A DNA stretch of 64,000 nt from Variovorax ginsengisoli (GTDB taxonomy: Bacteria > Pseudomonadota > Gammaproteobacteria > Burkholderiales > Burkholderiaceae_C): the NCBI RefSeq assembly GCF_006438845.1, contig NZ_RCZJ01000005.1, forward strand, positions 124,001 to 188,000. The letters run 5' to 3'. Position numbers and translations under genes: made by a program. This document shows, one piece after another, positions 34,568 through 42,537 of the stretch. Each line of letters opens with the position of its first letter. The first letter of the stretch is position 1. The notes under the pieces are model-generated. The model searched no databases. It was not told the DNA's origin and worked only from the letters and a program-made list of their open reading frames with translations.

Positions 34568-35536
34568 ATGGCCGCGCCATCGGAGGCTTTCGTTCGCGGT
34601 GTTCAGCTGCGGCATTTGCGTTGCCTCGTCGCAGTGGCGCAGGAGCGGCACCTGGCGCGCGCCGCCGAACGCCTGTCGCTGAGCCAGCCAGCCATGTCGA
34701 AGACGCTGGCCGAACTGGAAGCACTGGCCGGCACCCGGCTGGTCGAACGCGGCGAAGCCGGGCGGCGCGGCATCCAGCGCTTCACCGTTGCCGGCGAACA
34801 GCTGCTGGCCCACGCGCTGCGTGTGCTCGACGCGGTCGATGCCAGCGCTCAGTCGCTGCGGCCCGACGGCGGCGAACGTGTCGAGCGACTGCGGGTCGGC
34901 GCATTGCCCAGCGTCGCGCCGACCTTGCTTGTCGATGCGCTGCTGGTCCTGCGCGCGCGCATGCCGGCGCTGCAGGTCGAGGTGCGCACGGGCGTCAACG
35001 CCTTGCTGTTCGATGCGCTGCGCGCCGGCGAGCTCGACCTGGTGTGCGGCCGCATGAGCGACCCGCAGCGCATGGCGGGGCTGAGCTTCGAACTGCTCTG
35101 TTCGGAACCGCTGGCGATGGTCGTGCGGCCAGGGCATCCCCTGGCCCGCGCCGCGTCGCCGTCGGTGCAGGACGTGATGACGCACCCGCTGGTCATCTAC
35201 AGCGAAGGCACGATCCCGCGGCACCACACCGAGAGCCTTCTGTCGGGCCTGGGCCTGCGCCTGCCGGCGACGCACACGCAGACGCTGGATCTCGCGGTCG
35301 CGAGCGCGCTGGTGCTGCGCTCGGATGCCGTGTGGTTCACGCCGGCCGGTGCGGTCCGCGACGAGCTGCTGTCAGGGGCGTTGGTGCGGCTTCGCGTGGC
35401 CACCACCGGAACCGAGGAGCCGGTCGGCCTGCTGCTGCGCAGCGGCGTGGAACTGTCGGCAGCGCAGCGGACGCTGGCGGCGTTACTGCGCGACGCGGCG
35501 CCGGCACACGCGGCTGCGCTGGTCGGTCGCGGTTGA
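34568..35536 (+). CDS. pcaQ: LysR family regulator PcaQ of the protocatechuate branch
   Basis: A 322-residue LysR-type regulator. The N-terminal helix-turn-helix covers about residues 15-75 (LRHLRCLVAVAQERHLARAA, LSQPAMSKTLAELE). The effector domain begins around VERLRVGALPSVAPTLL and contains GELDLVCGRMSDP, which resembles PcaQ and GbpR proteins. PcaQ activates pca structural genes in response to 3-carboxymuconate or carboxymuconolactone-type intermediates. Its position divergent from pcaHG supports the name. It ends five bases before a convergent DUF1841 gene. Confidence 0.87.
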   Translation: MAAPSEAFVRGVQLRHLRCLVAVAQERHLARAAERLSLSQPAMSKTLAELEALAGTRLVERGEAGRRGIQRFTVAGEQLLAHALRVLDAVDASAQSLRPDGGERVERLRVGALPSVAPTLLVDALLVLRARMPALQVEVRTGVNALLFDALRAGELDLVCGRMSDPQRMAGLSFELLCSEPLAMVVRPGHPLARAASPSVQDVMTHPLVIYSEGTIPRHHTESLLSGLGLRLPATHTQTLDLAVASALVLRSDAVWFTPAGAVRDELLSGALVRLRVATTGTEEPVGLLLRSGVELSAAQRTLAALLRDAAPAHAAALVGRG

Positions 35537-35540
35537 TAGC

Positions 35541-35972
35541 TCAGTCCCGTGTAGCTTTTCGCTGCACGCAATCCACATACGCCTCGCCATCGGGCGGGCG
35601 CCCGGCGCGCTGGGCCTCCCACATCATCCGGCCGAGGCATTCCATCGCCGCATGGTGGGCGTCCAGCAATGAGCTGCGGGCTGCAAGCAATTCGACCGCC
35701 TGGCGGATGCCGCGCGGCTGGTCGATGGAGCACTGCTCGCTGATCGACAGGTGCATCGACAGGTGCAGAAACGGGTTTTCCTGGCCATTCTTGCCGTCGT
35801 ACACGCGGGTGACGGCGGCATCGGCATCGACCAGGTCAGGGTGGTATTCGGGGTGCGCGTCGATCCAGCCGGCGGCGATGGTCTCCAGCGCTTCCATCGG
35901 CAGGCCGTCGCGGCTCTTGGCGTAGACGTTGCAGAAGAAGCGTCGCACTTCTTCCTGGGTGGGATTGAACAT
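35541..35972 (-). CDS. DUF1841 family protein
   Basis: A 143-residue protein with the DUF1841 pattern: MFNPTQEEVRRFF at the start, LETIAAGWIDAHPEYH, then FLHLSMHLSISEQCSIDQPRGI and a C-terminal AMECLGRMMWEAQR helix. Function unknown; the conserved His and Glu residues hint at metal or nucleotide binding but that is speculation. It is squeezed between pcaQ (convergent) and the second IclR gene. Confidence 0.85.
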   Translation of the reverse strand: MFNPTQEEVRRFFCNVYAKSRDGLPMEALETIAAGWIDAHPEYHPDLVDADAAVTRVYDGKNGQENPFLHLSMHLSISEQCSIDQPRGIRQAVELLAARSSLLDAHHAAMECLGRMMWEAQRAGRPPDGEAYVDCVQRKATRD

Positions 35973-36007
35973 GATGCGATCGAGGGTAGCACCGCCCGCA
36001 TGGGCCT

Positions 36008-36793
36008 TCAGAGCAGCCGCGAAATCTCCGCGGCCGCCGCGCGCAGGCCCGGCAGCATCGTTTCCTGCATCACCTTCGCGGGGGTGCGGTTGGCCTGCCC
36101 GCTGATGTTGAGCGCAGCCACCATGCGGCCGCTGCGGTCGGTCACCGGGGCGGCGATGGAGATCAGGCCTTCTTCCAGCTCCTGGTTGATCAGGCACCAG
36201 CCTTGGCGACGCGCCTGAGCGACCTTGGCGACCAGCGCGTCGATGTCGGTAAGGGTGTGGCGCGTGAAGGCGGTGCGCTCCGACGCCGCGAGCCGCTCGC
36301 GCACGGTGATGTCATCGAGGTCGGCCAGCAGCATTCGGCCGAGCGAGGTGCAATAGGCCGGCAGCCGCGTGCCTACCGCGAGGTTGATGCGCATGATCTT
36401 GTGCGTCTGCACGCGCAACACGTAGACGATGTCGGTGCCGTCGAGCACCGCCGCCGAGCACGATTCCTTGACCTGCTCGACCAGCGCTTCCATCACTGGT
36501 TCGGCGCGGTTCCAGATCGGCATCGACGACAGGTAGGCGAAGCCGAGTTCGAGGATGCGCGCCGTGAGGCCAAAGCGCTTGCCATCGGTTTCGACATAGC
36601 CGAGCGACTGCAGCGTGAGCAGGATGCGCCGTGCGCCTGCGCGCGTGAGACCGGTCGCAGCAGCGACCTCGCTGAGCGTCTGGCGCGGTGCGGCGGTGTT
36701 GAAGGAGCGGATGACCTGCAGGCCCCGCGCGAAGGACTGCACGTAGCTGTCGCCTGGTGCGGGGGCGGGGTCTTCCTGTCTGGTGTTTGCCAT
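36008..36793 (-). CDS. pcaR: IclR family regulator PcaR/PcaU-type, divergent from pcaIJF
   Basis: A 261-residue regulator. The helix-turn-helix is LSEVAAATGLTRAGARRILL (about residues 41-60); the effector domain has SCSAAVLDGTDIVYVLRVQT, LGRMLLADLDD and QELEEGLISIAAPVTDRSG, typical of the PcaR/PcaU/PobR group that senses beta-ketoadipate or protocatechuate. ATG 36793 (MANTRQE) is preferred; ATG 36820 is possible. It is divergent from pcaI across a 132-base region holding nested palindromes. The symbol is from context and family. Confidence 0.85.
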   Translation of the reverse strand: MANTRQEDPAPAPGDSYVQSFARGLQVIRSFNTAAPRQTLSEVAAATGLTRAGARRILLTLQSLGYVETDGKRFGLTARILELGFAYLSSMPIWNRAEPVMEALVEQVKESCSAAVLDGTDIVYVLRVQTHKIMRINLAVGTRLPAYCTSLGRMLLADLDDITVRERLAASERTAFTRHTLTDIDALVAKVAQARRQGWCLINQELEEGLISIAAPVTDRSGRMVAALNISGQANRTPAKVMQETMLPGLRAAAAEISRLL

Positions 36794-36818
36794 CGCCCGT
36801 CTTTGTTGTTTAGAATTC

Positions 36819-36848
36819 ATTATAAGAACAAATGTTCGTAATGCGAAC
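36819..36848. promoter_or_regulatory. Probable PcaR operator overlapping the pcaR promoter
   Basis: Two overlapping inverted repeats lie upstream of pcaR: GAACAAATGTTC (36826-36837) and GTTCGTAATGCGAAC (36834-36848), sharing a GTTC half-site. A TATAAT -10 hexamer for pcaR lies on the minus strand at 36819-36824, next to them. Three half-sites in this arrangement are characteristic of PcaR/PcaU-type IclR regulators, and the second palindrome resembles the P. putida PcaR box. Expected effect: autoregulation plus control of pcaIJF. Confidence 0.65.
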
Positions 36849-36925
36849 AACGCAGAACGGGCAGATCAGAGTGTTCCCCGGGCATCGCTGCCCGGTTCCT
36901 CCTTCCTTCACCGGAGACAGATTCC

Positions 36926-37627
36926 ATGATCGACAAGATCGCGCGCTCGGTCGCCGATGCCATGTCAGGCATCCAGGACGGTTCGACCGTTCTCATCGGC
37001 GGCTTCGGCACGGCCGGCATTCCGCTCGAACTTATCGAAGGCCTGATCGAGCAGGGCGCCAAGGACCTGACGGTCGTCAACAACAACGCGGGCAACGGCG
37101 AGACAGGCCTCGCGGCGCTGCTCAAGGCGGGCCGTGTGCGCAAGATCATCTGCAGCTTCCCGCGGCAGGTCGACAGCCAGATCTTCGACGGCCTGTACCG
37201 CAGCGGCAAGCTCGAGCTCGAACTGGTTCCGCAAGGCAATCTGGCCGAGCGCATCCGCGCCGCCGGTGCCGGCATTGGCGCCTTCTTCTGCCCGACCGGT
37301 TACGGCACCGAGCTGGCCAAGGGCCGCGAGACGCGCGAGATCGACGGCAAGCACTATGTGCTGGAGTACCCGATCTACGGCGACGTGGCGTTGGTCAAGG
37401 CCGAGACGGGCGACCGCTGGGGCAACCTGAACTACCGCATGGCGGCGCGCAACTTCGGCCCGGTGATGGCGATGGCATCGAAGAAGACCATCGCGACCGT
37501 GCACGAGATCGTCGAACTCGGGGCCCTCGACCCTGAGAGCATCGTCACCCCTGGCGTGTTCGTGAAGCACGTGGTGAAAGTCGATCGCATCGCCACCGAA
37601 GCTGGCGGCTTCAAGAAAGCAGCATGA
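36926..37627 (+). CDS. pcaI: 3-oxoadipate CoA-transferase subunit A
   Basis: A 233-residue alpha subunit of the class I CoA-transferase that makes 3-oxoadipyl-CoA from 3-oxoadipate and succinyl-CoA. Features are GGFGTAGIPLELIEGLIEQG (CoA binding), NNAGNGETGLAALLKAGRVR, and IGAFFCPTGYGTELAKGRE. GGAGA lies about nine bases before ATG 36926. It is followed by pcaJ with an ATGA-type overlap (37624-37627). Confidence 0.96.
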   Translation: MIDKIARSVADAMSGIQDGSTVLIGGFGTAGIPLELIEGLIEQGAKDLTVVNNNAGNGETGLAALLKAGRVRKIICSFPRQVDSQIFDGLYRSGKLELELVPQGNLAERIRAAGAGIGAFFCPTGYGTELAKGRETREIDGKHYVLEYPIYGDVALVKAETGDRWGNLNYRMAARNFGPVMAMASKKTIATVHEIVELGALDPESIVTPGVFVKHVVKVDRIATEAGGFKKAA

Positions 37628-38271
37628 CCATGGCTTACCAACGACGCACCAAGGACCAACTCGCAGCGCGGGTCGCACAGGACATCCACGACGGCGCCGT
37701 CGTCAACCTCGGCATCGGCCAGCCCACGCTGGTGGCCAACCATCTGCCGGCCGGTCGCGAGATCGTGCTTCAGAGCGAGAACGGCATCCTGGGCATGGGC
37801 CCGGCACCGGCCGCGGGCAGCGAGGACTACGACCTCATCAACGCCGGCAAGCAGCCGGTCACGCTGCTGGCCGGAGGCTCCTTCTTCCACCATGCCGACA
37901 GCTTCGCGATGATGCGCGGCGGCCATCTCGACATCTGCGTGCTCGGCGCCTTCCAGGTGTCGGCCACCGGCGACCTGGCCAACTGGAGCACCGGCGAAGA
38001 AGGCGCCATCCCCGCCGTCGGTGGCGCGATGGACCTGGCCATCGGCGCGAAGCAGACCTGGGTCATGATGGACCTGCTGACCAAGAAGGGCGAGAGCAAG
38101 ATCGTCGAAGCCTGCAGCTACCCGCTGACCGGCATCGGCTGCGTGAAGCGCGTCTACTCCGACCTCGCCACGATCGAATGCACGCCCGGCGGTCTGAAGC
38201 TGATCGACCTGGTCAATGGCCTCACGCATGCCGAACTCGAAAAGCTGATCGGCCTTCCGATTGCCGCCTGA
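37624..38271 (+). CDS. pcaJ: 3-oxoadipate CoA-transferase subunit B
   Basis: A 215-residue beta subunit carrying the catalytic Glu in LQSENGILGMGP, which forms the enzyme-CoA thioester. LGIGQPTLVANHLP at the start and GGAMDLAIGAKQTWVMMD in the middle are typical. The start overlaps the pcaI stop; MAYQRRT (ATG 37630) is an alternative. It works as a heterodimer or heterotetramer with PcaI. Confidence 0.96.
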   Translation: MTMAYQRRTKDQLAARVAQDIHDGAVVNLGIGQPTLVANHLPAGREIVLQSENGILGMGPAPAAGSEDYDLINAGKQPVTLLAGGSFFHHADSFAMMRGGHLDICVLGAFQVSATGDLANWSTGEEGAIPAVGGAMDLAIGAKQTWVMMDLLTKKGESKIVEACSYPLTGIGCVKRVYSDLATIECTPGGLKLIDLVNGLTHAELEKLIGLPIAA

Positions 38272-38302
38272 ACGCACCGCCCCGAACCAACCAGGAAGAG
38301 AC

Positions 38303-39511
38303 ATGAGCAACAAAGAAGCCTTCATCTGCGACGCCATCCGTACCCCCTTCGGCCGCTACGGCGGTGCGCTGTCGAGCGTGCGCACCGACGACCTCGGCGC
38401 GGTCCCGCTCAAGGCGCTGATGGAGCGCAACAAGAGCGTCGACTGGCAGGCCGTGGGCGACGTGCTCTACGGCTGCGCCAACCAGGCCGGTGAAGACAAC
38501 CGCAATGTCGCGCGCATGTCCGCGCTGCTGGCCGGCTTGCCGCTCGAACTGGGCGGCGCGACCATCAATCGCCTGTGCGGCTCGGGCCTCGACGCGGTCG
38601 GTTCGGCCGCGCGCGCCATCAAGGCCGGCGAAGCGGGCCTGATGATCGCCGGCGGCGTGGAAAGCATGAGCCGCGCGCCCTTCGTGATGCCCAAGGCCGA
38701 GACGGCTTTCAGTCGCAACAACGCTGTGTACGACACCACCATCGGCTGGCGCTTCGTCAACAAGCTGATGAAGGCGCAGTACGGCGTCGACTCGATGCCC
38801 GAGACGGCCGAGAACGTGGCCACCGACTACAAGATCGAGCGCGAGGCGCAGGACCTGATGGCGCTGAACTCGCAACTGCGCGCCGTCGCCTCGCAGAAGT
38901 CCGGCTTCTTCGACGCCGAGATCGTGCCCGTGACCGTGCCGCAGAAGAAGGGCGACGCGATCATCGTCAGCAAGGACGAACATCCGCGCGAGACCAGCAT
39001 GGAATCGCTCGCCAAGCTCAAGGGCGTGGTGCGCCCCGACGGCACCGTCACGGCTGGCAACGCCAGCGGCGTGAACGACGGCGCCTGCGCGCTGCTGCTG
39101 GCCGACGAGGCCAGCGCCGCCAAGCATGGCCTGACGCCGCGCGCCCGCGTGGTCGGCATGGCGACCGCCGGCGTCGCGCCGCGCGTGATGGGCATCGGCC
39201 CGGCCCCTGCCACGCAGAAGGTGTTGGCGCTCACCGGCCTGACGATCGACCAGATGGACGTGATCGAGCTCAACGAAGCCTTCGCGGCCCAGGGTCTCGC
39301 AGTGCTGCGCCTGCTCGGCCTGAAGGACGACGACGCCCGCGTGAACATCAACGGCGGCGCCATCGCGCTGGGCCACCCGCTGGGCGCCAGCGGTGCGCGC
39401 CTCGCAACCACCGCCATCAACCAACTGCACAAGCAAGGTGGCCGCTACGCGCTGTGCACGATGTGCATCGGCGTCGGTCAAGGCATCGCACTGATCCTCG
39501 AACGCGTCTGA
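38303..39511 (+). CDS. pcaF: 3-oxoadipyl-CoA thiolase
   Basis: A 402-residue thiolase that cleaves 3-oxoadipyl-CoA to succinyl-CoA and acetyl-CoA, the last step of the beta-ketoadipate pathway. The active-site Cys is in INRLCGSGLDAVGSAAR, the His in GGAIALGHPLGASGARL, and the second Cys in CTMCIGVGQG. The N terminus FICDAIRTPFGRYGGALSSV is typical of PcaF/PaaJ. ATG 38303 has AGGAAGAG upstream. It is the third gene of the pcaIJF operon. Confidence 0.95.
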   Translation: MSNKEAFICDAIRTPFGRYGGALSSVRTDDLGAVPLKALMERNKSVDWQAVGDVLYGCANQAGEDNRNVARMSALLAGLPLELGGATINRLCGSGLDAVGSAARAIKAGEAGLMIAGGVESMSRAPFVMPKAETAFSRNNAVYDTTIGWRFVNKLMKAQYGVDSMPETAENVATDYKIEREAQDLMALNSQLRAVASQKSGFFDAEIVPVTVPQKKGDAIIVSKDEHPRETSMESLAKLKGVVRPDGTVTAGNASGVNDGACALLLADEASAAKHGLTPRARVVGMATAGVAPRVMGIGPAPATQKVLALTGLTIDQMDVIELNEAFAAQGLAVLRLLGLKDDDARVNINGGAIALGHPLGASGARLATTAINQLHKQGGRYALCTMCIGVGQGIALILERV

Positions 39512-39536
39512 CTAAAAACCCACCCCCGATGCGGCG

Positions 39537-39611
39537 CACTGCGTGTCGCCGCCTTCCCCTCAAGGGGGCGCACCCTGCGGCCTGGCGAAGCCAGTTCCGC
39601 GGGTGCCCTGG
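39537..39611. repeat. Palindromic intergenic repeat element, copy 1
   Basis: About 75 bases lying between pcaF and the SDR gene. It contains a CCCCT/AGGGG hairpin, then GCGGCCTGGCGAAGCC and AGTTCCGCGGGTGCCCTGG. Copy 2 at 41599-41678 has the same order of blocks with point differences and a few small gaps. Similar elements are common between genes in Comamonadaceae genomes to my knowledge. Confidence 0.7.
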
Positions 39612-39681
39612 CCTTGGGGCGTGCCAGTTTCATCCGGTGCGAATGGCGCGCAACGCCATTGAAAACTGACAGGAAAGATCT

Positions 39682-40410
39682 ATGAGTCAACAAGAAGTCG
39701 CCCTCGTCACCGGTGGCAGCTCGGGCATTGGCCGGGCCACTTGCGAGGCGCTGCTGGCGCAGGGCCGCACGGTCGTCAACCTCGACTACAACAAGCCGGA
39801 TTGGAGTCACGAGAAGCTGGTGTTCTTCCAGGCCGATCTGACGAAGGAGGCCGAGACGCAGGCCGTCGCCAAGGAGATCACGTCGACCTACGCCGTGTCG
39901 GCGCTGGTCAACAATGCCGGCGCCACGCGACCCGGCACCATCGACACCTCGACGATGGCCGATCTCGACTATGTCGTTGGCTTGCACTTCAAGGCCAGCA
40001 TCATCCTGATCCAGGCGGCGTTGCCGGCGCTGCGCGCGTCGGGCCACGGTCGCATCGTGAACGTGTCGTCGCGCGCTGCATTGGGCAAGCCCGATCGCAT
40101 CGTCTATTCGGCCACCAAGGCCGGCCTGATCGGCCTGACGCGCACGCTGGCGATGGAGCTCGGCGGCGACCAGATCACCGTGAATGCCGTGGCGCCGGGC
40201 CCGATCGCCACGGAACTTTTCCGCAAGAGCAACCCCGAAGGAGCACCGCAGACGAAACGCATCATCGACAGCATCGTCGTGAAGCGTCTCGGCACGGCAG
40301 ACGACGTGGCCCGCGCCACGATGTTCTTCCTCTCGCCCGACAACGGTTTCGTCACCGGGCAGGTGCTGTACGTGTGCGGTGGCACGACGCTGGGCGTCGC
40401 GCCTGTCTGA
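39682..40410 (+). CDS. SDR family oxidoreductase
   Basis: A 242-residue classical short-chain dehydrogenase. The cofactor motif is ALVTGGSSGIGRATCEAL, NNAG is in ALVNNAGATRPG, and the catalytic Ser-Tyr-Lys set is in IVNVSSRAALG and VYSATKAGL. PGPIATELF follows. Beta-2 ends NLDYN, whose Asp suggests NAD preference. It lies after pcaF, separated by a repeat element, and before a Bug receptor. The substrate is unknown; an aromatic or hydroxy-acid step is possible. Confidence 0.88.
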   Translation: MSQQEVALVTGGSSGIGRATCEALLAQGRTVVNLDYNKPDWSHEKLVFFQADLTKEAETQAVAKEITSTYAVSALVNNAGATRPGTIDTSTMADLDYVVGLHFKASIILIQAALPALRASGHGRIVNVSSRAALGKPDRIVYSATKAGLIGLTRTLAMELGGDQITVNAVAPGPIATELFRKSNPEGAPQTKRIIDSIVVKRLGTADDVARATMFFLSPDNGFVTGQVLYVCGGTTLGVAPV

Positions 40411-40433
40411 TTCGATCTCGCTGCAGGCCCGGC

Positions 40434-40472
40434 GCTCGCCCGGAGACCTGCGCAATTCGCGGGCGAGCTTTT
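40434..40472 (+). terminator. Candidate terminator after the SDR gene
   Basis: A 9-bp stem (GCTCGCCCG 40434-40442 with CGGGCGAGC 40460-40468), 17-base loop, then TTTT. It lies 24 bases after the SDR stop. The long loop lowers confidence. Confidence 0.5.
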
Positions 40473-40591
40473 CGCCAACTCTTTCAGGCGCGGCCCTCAA
40501 GTCCCCGGGGTCAGTGCCGATACAGGAAGGGTTCGTCCGCTTTGTCCTAGGCGCATGGCCGCCTGTGTTCCACCTTTCCCAAGGATTTCCC

Positions 40592-41584
40592 ATGTCTGCA
40601 TTGAATCGCCGTACCTTCGCTCTGGCCACCGTGGCCGCTGCCGGTGCGCTGTCGTTGGCACCTTTGGCCGCCCACGCCCAGGCGGCCTACCCGAGCAAGC
40701 CCATCACCATCATCGTGCCGTTCTCGGCGGGCGGCACCACCGACATCCTGGCGCGCGTCGTCGGTTTGTACATGGGTACCGATCTCGGCCAGCCGGTGGT
40801 GGTCGACAACCGCGCGGGCGCGGGCGGCAACATCGGCGGCCAGGCCGCGGCGCGTGCGACGGCCGACGGCTACACCCTCTTCATGGGCACGGTCGGTACG
40901 CACGCGATCAACCAGAGCCTCTACAAGAAGATGCCCTTCGATCCAATCAAGGATTTCGCGCCGCTGTCGCGCGTGGCGATGGTGCCCAACCTGTTGGTGG
41001 CCAACCCGTCTCAGCCCTACAAGAACGTGAAGGAAATGATCGCGTACGCCAAGGCTCATCCGAACAAGATCAACTTCGGCTCGTCGGGCAACGGCAGCTC
41101 GATCCACCTGTCGGGCGAACTTTTCAAGCAGATGGCCGGCGTCGACATGCAGCACGTGCCGTACCGCGGCAGCGCGCCGGCGGTGTCCGACCTGCTGGGC
41201 GGCCAGATCTCGGTGATGTTCGACAACATGCCTTCGGCCATCCCGCACGTGAAGGGCGGCAAGCTGCGCGCACTGGCGGTGACAACCGCCAAGCGCTCGC
41301 CGGCACTGCCCGACGTGCCGACCATCGCTGAAGCGGGCGTGCCCGGCTACGAGGCGACATCGTGGTTCGGCCTGCTGGCACCGGCCGGCACGCCCGCCCC
41401 CATCGTGGCCAAGCTCAATGCGTCGATCCTGAAAGCGCTGGCCGACCCCGAGGTGAAGAAGAAGCTCGCCGAGCAAGGCGCGGAGCCTTTCGGCGAGAAG
41501 CCCGAGCAGTTCGCCGCCTTCATTCAGGCCGAGACCGCCAAGTGGGGCAAGGTCGTGAAGGAATCGGGCGCCAGCTTGGACTGA
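40592..41584 (+). CDS. Bug family tripartite tricarboxylate transporter substrate-binding protein
   Basis: A 330-residue periplasmic receptor of the Bug (TctC) family, which is greatly expanded in beta-proteobacteria. It has a Tat-like signal (LNRRTFALATVAAAGALSLA) cut near AHAQA, then YPSKPITIIVPFSAGGTTDI, VVVDNRAGAGGNIGG, and PVIVAKLN-type end sequence (APIVAKLNASILKAL). ATG 40592 has AAGGA upstream. No TctA/TctB genes are adjacent, the usual orphan state. It may bind a carboxylate linked to the pca pathway, from context only. Confidence 0.92.
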   Translation: MSALNRRTFALATVAAAGALSLAPLAAHAQAAYPSKPITIIVPFSAGGTTDILARVVGLYMGTDLGQPVVVDNRAGAGGNIGGQAAARATADGYTLFMGTVGTHAINQSLYKKMPFDPIKDFAPLSRVAMVPNLLVANPSQPYKNVKEMIAYAKAHPNKINFGSSGNGSSIHLSGELFKQMAGVDMQHVPYRGSAPAVSDLLGGQISVMFDNMPSAIPHVKGGKLRALAVTTAKRSPALPDVPTIAEAGVPGYEATSWFGLLAPAGTPAPIVAKLNASILKALADPEVKKKLAEQGAEPFGEKPEQFAAFIQAETAKWGKVVKESGASLD

Positions 41585-41598
41585 CCCCCAGGCTTGCC

Positions 41599-41678
41599 CA
41601 CTTCGTGTGGCAGCGCCAACCCCCTTCCGGGGGGCGACACCGGCGGCCCGGCGGAGCCGGTTCCGCGGTGTCCCTGAG
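41599..41678. repeat. Palindromic intergenic repeat element, copy 2
   Basis: About 80 bases between the Bug gene and the TauE/SafE gene. It holds a CCCCC/GGGGG hairpin, then GGCGGCCCGGCGGAGCCGG and TTCCGCGGTGTCCCTGA. It is homologous to the element at 39537-39611 in the same orientation. GGCCCGGCGGAGCCGG is itself partly palindromic. Confidence 0.7.
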
Positions 41679-41733
41679 GAGAGCGGCCGCACCCCGCAGG
41701 GACAATGGAGCACGTTGATCCGCCGGACCTGTC

Positions 41734-42492
41734 TTGAACCTCCCCCTCATCACCGACCCGTTCTTCTACGCGGTCGCCATCCCCGCAGTCTTGATCCTCG
41801 GCGTGAGCAAGAGCGGCTTCGGTGCGGGCTTCGGCTCGCTGGCCGTGCCATTGATGGCGCTGGCCGTGACGGTCCCGCAGGCGGCGGCCATCCTGATGCC
41901 AGCGCTGCTGCTGATGGACCTGCTCGGCCTGGCAGCCTTCCGCAAGGACTTCGACCCGAGGTTGCTGCGGATGCTGATTCCGAGCAGCCTGGTGGGCGTG
42001 GCGATCGGCGCGCTGCTCTTCCGGGCCCTCGACGCGCGCACGGTGGCCGGCATCGTCGGCGTCTTCACGCTGCTCTTCCTGGCGCAGCGGCTGGTGTTTC
42101 CTCCGCGCCGCGACGATGCGCCGCCACCGCGTCCGGTGGGCATGGTGCTGGCCGCCATCGGTGGATTCACCAGCTTCATCTCGCACGCGGGCGGCCCACC
42201 GATCAACGCCTATCTGATACCGCTCAAGCTCAAGCCGCTGGTCTTCACCGCGACCATGGCCTACCTGTTTTTCGTGGTGAACCTGGCCAAGTGGGTGCCC
42301 TATGCGTGGCTTGGCCTGCTCGACGTGCGCAACATGGCGACGTCGCTGGCGCTGTTGCCCGTGGCGCCGCTGGGCGTATGGATCGGCATCCGCATCGCGC
42401 GCCGCATCGACCCGCTCTGGTTCTACCGCTTCGTCTACGCCGGCATGTTCCTGACCGGGATCAAGCTGGTGTGGGACGGCTTCCTCGCCTGA
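41734..42492 (+). CDS. TauE/SafE (TSUP) family membrane transporter
   Basis: A 252-residue integral membrane protein with seven to eight predicted helices and the duplicated TSUP half-repeats: ILGVSKSGFGAGFGSLAVPL in repeat 1 and GGFTSFISHAGGPPINAYLI in repeat 2. Family members export or import sulfite, sulfoacetate or other organosulfonates and small anions; the substrate here is unknown. The start is TTG 41734 with no good ribosome binding site, so the N terminus is uncertain. The stop codon lies at the start of a 7-bp tandem repeat. Confidence 0.85.
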   Translation: MNLPLITDPFFYAVAIPAVLILGVSKSGFGAGFGSLAVPLMALAVTVPQAAAILMPALLLMDLLGLAAFRKDFDPRLLRMLIPSSLVGVAIGALLFRALDARTVAGIVGVFTLLFLAQRLVFPPRRDDAPPPRPVGMVLAAIGGFTSFISHAGGPPINAYLIPLKLKPLVFTATMAYLFFVVNLAKWVPYAWLGLLDVRNMATSLALLPVAPLGVWIGIRIARRIDPLWFYRFVYAGMFLTGIKLVWDGFLA

Positions 42493-42537
42493 CGCCTGAC
42501 GCCTGACGCCTGACGCCTGACGCCTGACGCCTGACGC
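42489..42537. repeat. Heptanucleotide tandem array (TGACGCC-type x 7)
   Basis: The unit CTGACGC is repeated seven times without interruption. The array begins at the stop codon of the TauE/SafE gene and ends one base before the stop codon of the convergent Kef gene, so it fills the whole gap between them. It is non-coding on the annotated strands. Confidence 0.95.
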
